Shown: piece after piece, positions 23,013 through 33,401 of the stretch
Numbering within the stretch: position 1 is the stretch's first letter
Layout: each line of letters opens with the position of its first letter
Assembly (NCBI GenBank): GCA_904066235.2
Contig: CAJFCV020000004.1
Location: 10,416,001-10,480,000 of the forward strand
Reading direction: 5' to 3'
Source of the DNA: Bursaphelenchus xylophilus
Lineage: Eukaryota; Nematoda; Chromadorea; Rhabditida; Aphelenchoididae
DNA length: 64,000 bases
Translations under genes and position numbers: made by a program
The notes under the pieces: model-generated
Databases searched by the model: none
The model's input: only the letters and a program-made list of their open reading frames with translations
What the model was told of the DNA's origin: nothing

Positions 23013-23272
23013 CTAGTGTTACCTACAGTAACTTGTGCCAGACCTCACTGAAACCTCAGTTTTACCTCAAAAGATTACCTTCTTAATATTAAGAACCGTG
23101 ACTTTATACACAAGTATGTAGAATATCTTTCGTGGCCGAAGAAGAACCCTTTTCGCAGAATTTTAAAAATTTCCGGAACCAAATCTGCTTGTCTTGGTTC
23201 TTGGCGACTGGGTCGGGTCGCGACTTTACTTATACTTTTCAATTGAAATCTAATCTCTACAGCACCATCGCG

Positions 23273-25234
23273 ATGATATTTGAACTCTTCGTCGCGGCGA
23301 CAGTAGCGATAACGGTGTTCAGCGTCCTCTTCAGCGCCCCTCTGTACATTGCGGTGATGGTAATTATAATCAAATACCGGCGAAAACCGCCATTCAACTC
23401 CTCCTTTTACTCGATTTTTCTCGCTTCAGGAGTGGTCGATCTCATGTAAGTCTCGTAAAAAATCGATAGCGTTCTTAGATGTTATTTGCTCTACGCCTTA
23501 ATCAAGAAACCAATCTTCTGGGGCATAATTTACCCTCCGTACGACGGATTCGACAAGCCCAACCTTGCTGCCAAACTTTCGTTACTCACAATATGGCTCT
23601 TCGGTAGGGTTAGCTTTTCGTTAATCAGGCTTTAGCACTCCTGCAATACGAGTACATGTGCCTTCTCACGCTCAATCGCTTTGTCGGTATATGCCTTCCG
23701 GACTTCTACTTCAAAGTAAGATTTAACGTTTCCCTGTGGGGGCAATGTATATACGAATCTATCGTACGATGGAACAACAATCGTAGATGGGGAAAGGGGT
23801 GTTTGGACAACCGCTCCTCCAGAGACAGGCAGAATTTTAGAATGAAGATTTATTGTCAGCACACACCGAGAGAGAAAATGAGATATTTTCGGATAATTGG
23901 TGACAAGACGTTCCTTTTATATGAGTTGGTTTATGCTAATTTCTCTAGGAATTGTGGAGACCTTTGAGGCACAATTTTCGAACGAAGATTTAATGTCAGC
24001 ATACACCGGGTTTTCGAGCTCCAGTATCCCTTCATGGTGTTGGTGTTCACATTCAGGCCGTCGTGGTCAATACTATTAAAAATGCATCATTTTTAGCACA
24101 TCAAACCCCCAACGTTGTACATCCAAACCCCTACGTTTTAGATCAAACCCCGAGTTACGGTCCAAATTCTTTCTTGTGCTTCAGGCAACGATTATCCGTT
24201 GTCTGGAGCCTCGGCAGCGATTCGGTCCGAACGGTGCATCTGACGAATAGTGCACCTAACGAACAGGCATAATTTTAGAATGAAGATTTATTGTCAGCAC
24301 ACACCGAGAGAGAAAATGAGATATTTTCGGATAATTGGTGACAAGACGTTCCTTTTTACATGAGTTGGTTTATGCTAATTTCTCTGGGAATTGTGGAGAC
24401 TTTTGAGGCTCCACAACATGTCGGGGCAATAGGAGCGCAACGTCGCTGCGCCAATCGCGTCGCCGAAGTAAAACGCAATTTGATTTTGTCGTGAAACAAT
24501 TCGTTCTCTCGGCGGCGATGCGAGTTTCGATGCGACGTTGTTCAGATGATACTCCCGACAGACAGATAATATGTAACATAAATGTATTCCGTTTCAGTAC
24601 TGGACCCCCACAAATAATCGATTTCTGATTGGAGTTCCAATCGTCCTTGTGTTGGCGCTTCTTTATCCATGCGTTCACGCCGACTATGCAGTATCAGAAT
24701 ACGAGATTTTCTTCGAAGGGACGTTTCGGAAACTACACGGGGGTCCGACAACCATAACTTCTTCGGTTGGTCAATATTTCTTCCGCATTTGGGCAATACA
24801 TGTCTACGCGTTAATGTTCGGAGGAGTGTTGTTATATACCATCATGTATGTCAAAGCAAGGGTGTTGTATAAAGCGGGTTCACAAGCGACAAAAAACAGG
24901 CTGGAGCTGAAGATGCTGAAGCAAGGAGCAATGTTGTTCGTCTTGAACGTCTGTTTCTGTGCCGTCTTCTTCGTCAGGTATGTAACAACTTTGTAAGCGG
25001 AAAATACGATTCAGGGGCTACCTGTCCGAAGCAAACTCACACTTGTACGAGTATATACTGTTCGTGGTGTCCGACATCTACGACTTGTCAAGCGGTCTAA
25101 TCCTGTTTCTAACATCCACCGAGATCAGACGAAAGTTGCGAAACATCCGAACACCAGGGAACTCGTTTGCTATCCCTGTAAAGACAAGGAGTAGCGCATT
25201 GGGAGCTGACTTCACATCTGGCCAATTTTCATGA
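23273..25234 (+). CDS. Chemoreceptor, Srv/Srg-like 7TM, tandem copy 2
   Basis: Exons 23273-23445, 23479-23603, 23636-23715, 24598-24977 and 25015-25234 have exactly the same lengths as those of copy 1 (173, 125, 80, 380 and 220 bases) and encode 325 residues. Substitutions are scattered, for example IFLASGVVDL|I, LSLLTIWLFG, SDIYDLSSGLILFL and EIRRKLRN, so both copies appear intact and under constraint. The same CTCTACAG|CACCATCGCG site precedes the ATG. Intron 3 (23716-24597) carries two R1 repeats, an R2 repeat and a TIR-A copy. An AATAAA lies just after the stop near 25270. A chemosensory GPCR role is inferred from the family. Confidence 0.88.
23838..23968 (+). repeat. R1 repeat
   Basis: Same 135-base sequence as 16635; in intron 3 of receptor copy 2. 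Confidence 0.75.
24130..24215 (+). repeat. R2 repeat
   Basis: Core ccccgagttacggtccaaat then ctttcttgtgcttcag. Confidence 0.6.
24272..24412 (+). repeat. R1 repeat
   Basis: Second R1 of the same intron, directly before a TIR-A copy. Confidence 0.75.
24417..24569. mobile_element. TIR-A element, degenerate
   Basis: Ends acatgtcggggcaatagg and atactcccgacagacagata. Confidence 0.65.
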
Positions 25235-25363
25235 ATGTTTTGCCTTCGACAGTTGAAATTTTAAAGTCAAAAAATAAACTTGTATACAAAATGGAATAAT
25301 GGACAAAGATAGTGGAAGTTTGCCCGTTTTTGTTTCAGCTCGCTTTGCAATAGCGGGCATTAT

Positions 25364-25686
25364 TATGAGTCTGTAGGGAAAATAAGTCAAATTGCTTTTC
25401 ACTTCAGCGACGCATGTCAAACTGAGGAAGCTAAAACAGTCCGGTGAATGGATTGGCAACTTGCCAAAAAAAGACGCGAAAAAACGTTTTGTCGGGGAAG
25501 AAATGGGGAATTTTTGGGGCGAGAGAGTGCGCTTTTGCGTGTCTTTTTTCTCTCTTTCTCTGCGAAATCAAGACGAAGTGTAAAAACCGATAGCAAAGGG
25601 TCTATTCCGGTCACCGGACTCCTCAGTTTGACGTGCGACGCGACTGGCGGAGCGACAGAGCGGACGTTATTTTCCCGGCAGCCGAT
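25364..25686. mobile_element. TIR-A element interrupted by TIR-E
   Basis: Ends tatgagtctgtagggaaaat and cgttattttcccggcagccg; interior split by 25413-25635. Confidence 0.75.
25413..25635. mobile_element. TIR-E element nested in TIR-A
   Basis: Ends catgtcaaactgagg and cctcagtttgacgtg; the flanks cagcgacgc and gcgacgcgac repeat gcgacgc, consistent with a target-site duplication. Confidence 0.75.
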
Positions 25687-26009
25687 GGTCTTGCATGCTC
25701 CTGCTAAGCGTGTGCTGAAACAAAAACAACCGAACTTTTTCTATTTTTGTCCACCTACGCCTGCAAGATTCAAATTGAACAAGACTACCGGTATTCAGAG
25801 TAGTCTACAGCTATCCTTGATGTTGTTATTGCAATACCACGCTTAATTCGACAAGGTTACTGGTTACGGGATTTTGAAGCTTTTGTTAAATCTGTTTTGT
25901 CGCAACGCCGAAATTGGGATATTGTAGTCGGAAATAAAGCTCGGAGTGTTAAATTTTTTGTCGCAGTTCTTGTGTAGGCTAAGGTGGGTGTATATTTTGT
26001 TTTATCTAT

Positions 26010-27128
26010 ATTTAGGTCTAAGTTGGCTATCTATACGATATTAATTGTTGCGACATCCGCGGCAACAGTCTTTAGTCTCTTTTCGACGTCCTGTTGTATG
26101 TGCATTGTTGTGATACATCTGATCATAAAGGTCAAAGACAAAGCGCCCATCAACACCGTTCTATGCAATATTCGGATCGAGTGTCTTAGGGTCTTTGGTA
26201 AGTTGACGTGAAGACGAGTATACAGGGTGAAAAAAGTATAGCATGTGAATCGAACGCACTTCATGAGCCATTTAGACGTTTCGTCAGTGCTCTGTCGGTC
26301 GATCAAATGGGTTTGGATATCAAACGTCTTTTGGAAGAATTTTTGGAGGTAAAAATTCAAGAGAATGTTAAAAAACTTATTTTCTGGCCTGAAAGCAAGG
26401 TTTCGTTCCGGCTAGCCAAAGAAAAAAAAACCAAAGATTTTTCTACGGAAGCTATCGCGACGAAACGCCACATTGATTAAATATTGCAGAGGATATAGGT
26501 TTAACCAAGCTGGATGAAAGTCCAAAGCAAAAAAAACCTCTCTCCCGCACGCACTGGGGGAGGGGTGCCCCACCCCCTCTTCCCACACCCCTAATCTTGA
26601 TTATTTTCGTTTCCATTTTGTACTACGGTAGATGGTGTATGCACCTTAACTGAAGACTTGAAATCAGCAACTAACTTAGACCTCTATAGTTTGTATCCGC
26701 ATTGGTTTTTTGTATGATAAAAAACCTTGAAGATTACTGGCCTTGAATCTAGATGACCTTTGACGCTTTTCAATCGTAGTAGTTCGCGGAACTCCCCCGT
26801 ATGTGTGCGACATCTATTATTCATACCGTGTGTTGCACTTTGGGTCCAACATATCTTGCCGCCTAATTGTGGTCTTCAGAGATATGAGCTGAAAGTAAAT
26901 ATAACTTTTCAGTGGGGCTGTGTGGTATGAATCCAGTACATCCGTAATTAAGCCGCATTTCAGACGCTATGCCGCCGCCAAAAACGCACACCTGCTATTG
27001 ATTGTTTTGACGTATACAACCTGCCCAATGGTGTTATTCTGTTGTTTACATCACGTGGAATCCAGAGAAAATACGACATCCGTGGGCGTCGTGGAGCACG
27101 GGTCGAGTTGGTTCGGGGTTCCAAGAGT
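26010..27128 (+). pseudogene. Decayed Srv/Srg-like chemoreceptor
   Basis: The reading frame at about 26010-26199 encodes a divergent helix-1 exon (LIVATSAATVFSLF, then IVVIHLIIK) that aligns with the first exon of the intact receptors and ends at a GTAAGTTG donor. After a CATTTCAG acceptor at about 26963, the sequence resumes with AHLLLIV; then, after a frameshift at about 27007, it reads DVYNLPNGVILLFTSRGIQR, the helix-7 motif. Exons 2-4 are not visible between them. The 3' end runs into the GC-rich element at 27137. The combination of missing exons and a frameshift supports a pseudogene. Confidence 0.6.
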
Positions 27129-27136
27129 TTAGCGTA

Positions 27137-27886
27137 GACATGGCTAGTGGGCCGGGCCGAACGAGTTTTAAAGGCCCCGGGGCCGGGCCGACCTCTTCCG
27201 GCCCCCGGGCCGGGCCGACCGGGGGCCCCCGCCAGGCCCCCAATCGGCCCCCAATGACTAAAAGCCAAAGCGAAAATTAGGGTTGCCAACAAAAATAGAA
27301 AGGCAGAGCCAAGAACCGATTGGGTTTTTTGTACTATAGGCAATGGTTGGTAATTTTTTTTTTTAAATTTATTGTCGATTGTTATAACAAAAAAATGGGG
27401 GCTAAGGTAGTACAACCCGCCAGTCCAGTTCAGCCCCCCTGGACCCAGCATAAACCCCCTCATCCAATCTGAAGCGGGGTTCTCTCAGCTACGGTCAGCG
27501 TTGCCTGAACTACAAGAACGAATTTGGACGGTAACTGGGGGTTTGAGCTAAAACGCCGGGGGTCGTTTTACCCTAATTTGCATTTTTTGTATTATTCTAA
27601 ATTTTTCATTATGGGGGTGTAAAATGGACAAAACAGTGGGGGTTTGAACTACCTTTCCTGGGGGGCTGAACTACCAAAGCCCCAAAAAAATGTGTTATAT
27701 CTCGTAATGAATGCATTGTTCATATTTACAGGTCGGCCCCCGGTCGGCCCCCGGCCCGGCCCGGCCCCCAGGGGGCCGGGCCGGGCCGGGCCGAGAAAAT
27801 TTGAAGGGGGCCGGGGCCGGGCCGACCTCTTCCGGCCCCCGGGCCGGGCCGCGATTTTCGGCCCGGCCCGGCCCCCCAGCCATGTC
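27137..27886. mobile_element. Element bounded by GGGCCGGGCC-rich inverted arms
   Basis: Both ends consist of G+C blocks (GGGCCGGGCC, CCGGGGCCGGGCCGACCTC, TCTTCCGGCCCCCGGGCCGG) in inverted orientation, about 100 bases on the left and 150 on the right. The left arm is preceded by tagacatggctag and the right arm is followed by agccatgtcta, inverted copies of the same sequence. The middle (27250-27730) has an R2 repeat and poly-T/poly-G tracts. Its composition is completely unlike the AT-rich surroundings. Proline/glycine ORFs across it are artefacts of composition. Confidence 0.6.
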
Positions 27887-28139
27887 TAGTTTAGCGAAGG
27901 TGCTGATCACGGAGGTGCTTGATGCGGGCAAGCAGAGTTGGCCGTTACTTAGCACTCCAAACTTTAAGAGAACAACTCAGAGTGATTTTTTGGCGTTTGC
28001 ATTGTTCGGAAATAGTCGGGGTGCCAACGACAGCCGAAAAAACCATTTTCACGGTGCAAGGAGCAAGAAATTGCACGATTCAAATAAAGATTTTTTTCCC
28101 ACAGTGCATGTCGTCGACTTCAGCTAGGAAAGTTTCTGG

Positions 28140-28288
28140 AAGGACTACCCAATATCGTTGCGCCAACCAATGGCGTCGTCGTTTACGTGACAAGCAGCCT
28201 CACTTTTTCGCGACACAATTCATTTTTTCTGGGGCGTTTCAATTTTTTGATGCGATAGATTGCTCAATATTTTCCCCACAGGCTGATA
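28140..28288. mobile_element. TIR-A element, left end lost
   Basis: The interior cgttgcgccaaccaatggcg and the right end ctcaatattttccccacagg are TIR-A; the left terminus is not recognisable. Confidence 0.5.
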
Positions 28289-29621
28289 TCAGACATTTTT
28301 ACCTTCTCAAAGTTTAGGTGCAGTGCCGAGATTGTGCAATTCCATGCCAACATAATACGGCAACAGCGCCGCAACAAATCAGACTCCGTAGGCCACATTA
28401 AGCATCAATTTTGATCACAACGTACTTAGCGTGCCCTCGGTTTTATTACATATGTATAAAAAAGATGACATATGACTCCAAATATCGTATATATGTTTCC
28501 AGACAGGCCTTTGCTACGCAACTAAAAGTGTGACTGACATTGCTATATTTTTCTGCACGTATGTGTACATGGTTTAATAAACGTATACGGCATTTCGGAA
28601 CAGGAATGGTTCCATATTTGAACCCAATTGCAAAGGCGTTCCTTTTTTGCAGTGGCACGACATGGTGGGGTCAAATGACGACTACCGTCATCTGAGCAGA
28701 CGGTAATTTAATAATATGGATGGGCATCGCAGCATATGTCAGAATATTCAAGAGTTTAATCAAAAAAAAACCAAATGTTTTTATGGGAACTTTGGCAAGA
28801 TGGGACCATTATAACTTCGTCAGGCTCGGCGAATCCCAAAAGTTTCAAACCGCTAGGGTAACCTTGAATTTGGCCCGGAAAAGGCTTACCAACGGAATGG
28901 CCGCAATAAAAGGCTCTCGCGTACATCAACTGTTGTTTGGTGTTCCGGGAGACCCGGAATTTTGATAAAATAGGTAAGTTGTAGTTCCGTGGGTCTACTG
29001 TACATGTTGAGACATTTGGCTAGTTCATTGCTTGTTGTAAGAATCTCTCAAGTGCAGGCCGAGTTTCTTCTTGGTACCCCCCAGACCGAAGTCGAAAAAA
29101 ATGGTGAGGGGGGACCAAGGTAAATTTATTTTTACATGGCAATCCTGGGCTCACTGATTTTTTTATTTAGGCCCAATCACATCGGGCAACAAGCTAGCCC
29201 TCAAACGTCAGTCTTTCCGGCGCGTCTCGCTTCGAATTTTATTGATAATCATATATTTTTGGCAGATCTTTCCTACATAATTACCCGTTTGGGATACTAA
29301 CATAATACACAACTTGTCTTACGCTGTGCGTCAATTCAAAAGTCAACTTTGTTGATGTTTTCAACCCTATACACAGCTTTCGTATACAATAACAGATTAT
29401 GTAATCCAATAAATACGACAGGTCTGAGAAATCATTGGTTTGTGTAAATGCGATTAATGCAAGACGTAGACAACAATAAACCCGTTTCGAAAGATTTCCA
29501 AACGTTGCATACCGTGTGGAAATTACTTGTTTCCGGTCAAACTCATCCTCAATTTTATGTCTTTCAAGTTATGTCTTCTGAACGGGTGGATTAAATATGT
29601 TGAATAGGTTGGAAGAGGGGG

Positions 29622-29775
29622 TACTTGGCGAAGAGGGCACCTTGGCAAAGAAAACACCTTGGCGGATAAGACGTCTGAGCGAACAGAGCACCTTGGAAAA
29701 GAGGACACCTCGGCGAAGAGGAAACGTCGGCAAAGAAAGCACCATGGCGAATAGCACATCTGGTTGAAGAGGACA
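29622..29775 (-). repeat. 17-base tandem minisatellite, left block
   Basis: About nine imperfect copies of a unit near 17 bases (accttggcaaagaaaac and variants such as acctcggcgaagaggaa). It makes Leu/Cys/Phe-rich ORFs in several frames, which are artefacts. Confidence 0.75.
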
Positions 29776-29967
29776 ACGGGGAAAAATAGTGTGGTAAGGG
29801 GGGATCAAGGCGGATTTTTACGATCATAAATAAAAGGGCTGCATCAAGTTGCGTTTTTTCACAAAGAATTTTACCTCAAGAAATGGACAATGATGATATA
29901 TCTCAACGTTTCTTCCAGGGCGTATGGCCTTGTTCAACAGCAGCCTTGATCCCTGTACCATGTAATT

Positions 29968-30110
29968 TTTCCCCAAGGTGTCTTCGTCTCACAGGTGCCC
30001 TCTTCGCCAAGTTGCTTTCTTCGCCGAGGTGTCCTCTTCGCCGAAGCGACCTTTTCGCTCAGGTGCCTTTATTGCCAAGGTGCCCTTTTCGCCGAAGTAC
30101 CCTCCTCGAA
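29968..30110 (+). repeat. 17-base tandem minisatellite, right block
   Basis: The reverse complement of the left block's unit (ttcgccgaggtgtcctc and variants) repeated about eight times. The two blocks face each other across roughly 190 bases, forming a large imperfect palindrome. Confidence 0.75.
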
Positions 30111-30598
30111 ACTTGCTAAATATATCATTGTACTGACAATCCCCGAAAAGCGCATCTATTTATACCACACAGACTTTCTTTTATCGCCGCCGTTCATTTC
30201 AACTCTCCGAGAGTGCCCATCCTCATGTATCCTGAAATCGAAGCCGTTCCGCGAACGCAACGTTTGTTTTCTTTATTTTGCATGATAGTGTGTCAATAAT
30301 GAAACGATTAAAACAATTCTAAAACGCTTTCCTAAGTCAACATGAAAGAGACGAGTATCAGGGACTAAACGGGATTCCAATGTTCCAAATATGTATTCTC
30401 AACAAAACGCAGGGCAAAAAATATGTAATAAGTTAAAAAATCGTATACACAACAAGGTAAGGGCGAATAATTTACATGAGACACGTGCGGAATACTTTAG
30501 AGATCACTAAATCTTTGCTTCGGAATATACAGAGATTTTTGGTTTGAAAGAGTTCTCGGTGAGATGCGGACGCCTAGACGTGTACACTCGGCGCCCCT

Positions 30599-31692
30599 CT
30601 AGACGCCGTCCAGGTTCACGGAGTCGTCGGTTTCGGCGCAACAAAAGGTCTTCAGGAAGTCGAGCGTACACCGCTTCGCGCAACACTCCGTCACGATTCG
30701 CGATCGTCGCACTCGATTACTGTAGTAGGTGAAGGGGTCGTAGTTGCGCTCGAGTAGTTCGTCCAAGTAGAAGGGATTTACACCGCCTGAAATTTTGGGT
30801 GAGATAAGCGTCGAGACATTCGATTTTTTTACGTTTATGTTGTCCTATAAAATTTTCATGTAGCCTTTTCTCGAACCCACGAGCTTCCGTCTCAAGACCG
30901 CTTGACCTTTTCAGTTTCCTTGCTACATTTCCGATACTTGGCCGAGAAAACAAATACCATTCTTTTTTCATTACCCGCAGGCCCACGCCCTCCGTCTAGA
31001 GCCCGAAATGTACGAATTCCAAGAGGTTAAGGCAATTACAATTCATCATCCCGCATCCTATTTCGGGGGCGCGAGACTGCCACTCATTTCATTAACAATT
31101 ACTAATTATTGCACATTAATAAATATTCGAAAGATACTATTGGTGGATGCGCTGAAAATTCGCGAGATGCGGAATAATTGCATTTTTTGTCACGCCACCA
31201 AACCGAGTTATAGGTCAAGCTTCGCGGTGCAAACACCATCCTCCCAGTTTGCGCTGTTTTCATAAACAATTAGGTGATAGTATGTTCGTCTCGATTTGGC
31301 AATAATTCGAAAACTCGCTCCAATAACAACCGAAAAAAGATTTTCAAGAAAACAACCCCACAACTCCCAGCAATAACAACGATTCTGGTGGGTTACGCGG
31401 AACTGCCGGGTAATCGGAACTCCATAGTTTTGCCTACACATGTCATGACACAGTAATTGAATGTAAACACTACGTACAAGCGCCAATTTGGCTTATAAAC
31501 TTGTTTTTGGTCGCTAATTCAATGAGCTTACGTTTCGAGATGCCGCCGCAGATTTTGTGTTTGCAGATGAGCTCCAGCGCCGACGTGAGTTTGTTGCCGC
31601 ATAACCTGACCGACGCGTCCGCGCTCTCGGGACACTGTGCGAGGAGGACTGTGGCCAATATCACTGCGAACACTTGCCTGCTCGAGATTTTC
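30599..31692 (-). CDS. Insulin-like peptide precursor, first exon not found
   Basis: Two minus-strand exons, 31692-31532 and 30786-30599, join in phase through a GTAAG...ATTTCAG intron. The upstream exon encodes a hydrophobic leader (VFAVILATVLLAQCPESADA) and a B chain with the insulin pattern LCG...Cys, spaced 11 residues between cysteines (CGNKLTSALELIC), plus a fourth cysteine (KHKIC). A KR site, a C-peptide of about 25 residues and a furin-like RVRR site follow. The A chain RIVTECCAKRCTLDFLKTFC has the diagnostic CC-x3-C-x8-C pattern and one extra Cys directly after. It should be a secreted ligand of the insulin/IGF receptor pathway. The extra Cys in each chain suggests a fourth disulfide. 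The reading frame enters the upstream exon in phase 2 with no ATG, so a short 5' exon is missing from this model. Confidence 0.86.
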
Positions 31693-32088
31693 CTGAAAGC
31701 GAAGAAAATTAGACGTGAATTTGGGTTCGGGAGACCCCCATTTTAACAAGATGTTCCTAATGCTCAACCCTCGTCATAGCGAGGAATTCAGTGACAAATT
31801 CGGCAATTTAAAACTGCAGCTTCTACGATCAGAGATCGTTTTGCAGGCCAAGGCTGTAATGACAAGAATTGCGGGCGTTACTAAGTTTGTCATTTGTGTA
31901 ATGACAAGTTTGCAAATCACACAGCTATTCATGTAGAAGCTGAAAGCACATTCCAGAAAAAGGAATTGGTTTCCTCACCTCTCGTAGGCCAAGTTTCGTC
32001 AGTAAGTGTAAAAAAACATTGTTAAATTTTGTACGTACGAACGGATACTTCTAGTTTATACATTTTAGTTGGGCTTTTTAATCACTAC

Positions 32089-32246
32089 TCCGTTCGCAGA
32101 ATTGCTGGGGAGATTTTAACGACTGTATTCCGCGGAAATAAAAGTTTGCTTTGCACTGTGCAATCGACTTTTTGGGCTGTCGCTCGCATACTGACTTTTT
32201 CTGTACAGTGCGGTCAAAAACCTCGTCCAGCGACCTTACGAACGGA
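32089..32246. mobile_element. TIR-C element
   Basis: Left ccgttcgcagaattgctggg and right ccagcgaccttacgaacgg are imperfect inverted ends; core tttgcactgtgcaatcgact. Confidence 0.65.
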
Positions 32247-32648
32247 CAAGTATTGATAAATTTGTATTGATACAAGTATCGAATCGAAATTGTTGAAAAA
32301 CGCCGGATAATTGTGCATCTACCCAATACAATCGCCAAATTTACCATGAAGGTTTTGCACTTCAAACTTTCTCGGAAACATTCGAAGATATTGTCTCTGA
32401 CCTTTAAACTGGCCTAATTGTCTAATGAAGACAAATCCTTTCCCGGCCCGACTAAATTGTCTTCCCCAGACGGAGGTCTTTCCGATACGCGTGGGTCAGA
32501 GACCACGCCGGCTTAATTCGATTATGGACAATAAGCTTAAAGAGCGCTCCTTAAAAAACATCGAAATTAAGAGTGTCGTCCGAAAAGCCGACACCCAAAA
32601 ATGCCAAAATCTGCGTGAAATGGGAGGTCGAAATTCTGCAGGGCGCAG

Positions 32649-32775
32649 ATGGCGTCACGACTTCGAAAAATGTTGGATTATGCGAATCCCCCGGGGAGTG
32701 GCGTCGAACTCTTCGATTCAGTCAACATCGACGCTGTTTACCCGTCGATGGTTCACTTGGCACTTCCGCACAACC
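32649..32775 (+). CDS. Possible single exon, unknown
   Basis: After a AATTCTGCAG|GGCGCAG acceptor-like site an ATG opens 42 codons ending at a C|GTAAAC donor. The peptide includes LDYANPPGSGVELFDSVNID and AVYPSMVHLALPH, a protein-like mix without low complexity. Two other frames are open over the same bases and no partner exon was found, so this is a weak call. Confidence 0.22.
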
Positions 32776-33188
32776 GTAAACATCACCCACCCGTGTCCTT
32801 TCAGCCCCACACCTTGCTAATCCCAATATTTTGCGACGCGCTCACAATAGTCTCCGCCGGTGACGCTACTGTACCCCGAACACACACTTTATCACCAACT
32901 TGAGACAAACGCACTATAAATAGCGACTAATTGCGGGACGTCAGAGCACATGCCCATGTTTCATAACTAGGTGGCGCCCAACTTTCCCAGACTCGGACCA
33001 TTATCCCACCAAAACAATGCCCAAGGACACGTTATCAAAAAAAAGACTAATGAGGAACAAATGCGACCGAAAAGAGAGATTCTACTGGACCTATTAACTT
33101 ATATGACCTTATTCCAAATTTTGACATCATACGAAACTCAGTTTTCACTGTAATTTTTAAAAATACTGAAGAATTGAAGATATAGTTG

Positions 33189-33401
33189 ATGCGCAAACCG
33201 GTCACGTTGACCCTCCCTTCGAACCCAAAGATCTATAGACCAAAAGCACACCCGTCCGAAGTGTTTTGCACGTCTGCATCCGCAGTCAACAACCGGCCGA
33301 GAACGCCCAATTCGAGCAGTCGTGTAGCACTTTTGGGAGCAAAACGCACTCTTCCCCCCGTCAACAACAACAACAGTGCCCGAAAAAACAACAAAACATG
33401 A
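33189..33401 (+). CDS. Possible small ORF, 70 residues, unknown
   Basis: ATG at 33189 to TGA at 33401 gives a basic peptide with Pro, Asn and Ser runs (RPRTPNSSSRVALLG, PPVNNNNSARKNNKT). No domain or splice context. The overlapping minus-strand frame is also open, so the coding strand is uncertain. Confidence 0.2.
   Translation: MRKPVTLTLPSNPKIYRPKAHPSEVFCTSASAVNNRPRTPNSSSRVALLGAKRTLPPVNNNNSARKNNKT

Larger units (their letters stand above)
20057..23272. other. Spacer between duplicated receptors
   Basis: No gene is supported. It holds the TIR-A copy split by a 0.95 kb palindrome (20184-21301), then the start of the second duplication unit: TIR-D (21331-21546), TIR-A (21553-21714), a duplicated stretch at 21715-22640 and TIR-A (22865-23012). 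The short ORFs at 22166-22798 lie in duplicated non-coding sequence. Confidence 0.6.
25235..25983. other. 3' flank of receptor copy 2
   Basis: It contains the TIR-A copy 25364-25686 with a nested TIR-E element. The remaining bases up to 25983 show no coding signal. Confidence 0.5.
27887..30598. other. Gene-poor stretch with minisatellites
   Basis: It holds a TIR-C-like fragment (27955-28115), a degenerate TIR-A (28140-28288), two inverted minisatellites (29622-29775 and 29968-30110) and the short motif ggtgaggggggaccaagg (29103), which recurs near 29793 and 57083. An 81-residue basic ORF at 28720-28965 has no recognised domain and is left uncalled. Confidence 0.5.

Noticed and set aside
26208..26480. 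90-residue Lys-rich ORF downstream of the receptor pseudogene exon
   Set aside because: No recognised domain, low-complexity Lys runs, and it starts inside the presumed intron of the decayed receptor.
27046..27889. Long Gly/Pro/Arg-rich ORFs on both strands
   Set aside because: They arise from the GGGCCGGGCC blocks, which stay open in several frames; no domain and no splice context.
29523..30285. Leu/Cys/Phe repeat proteins resembling leucine-rich repeats
   Set aside because: They are translations of a 17-base minisatellite, open in several frames because of the unit composition.
30544..30732. Arg-rich ORF on the plus strand
   Set aside because: It is the antisense shadow of the insulin A-chain exon; the minus-strand reading has the diagnostic cysteine pattern.
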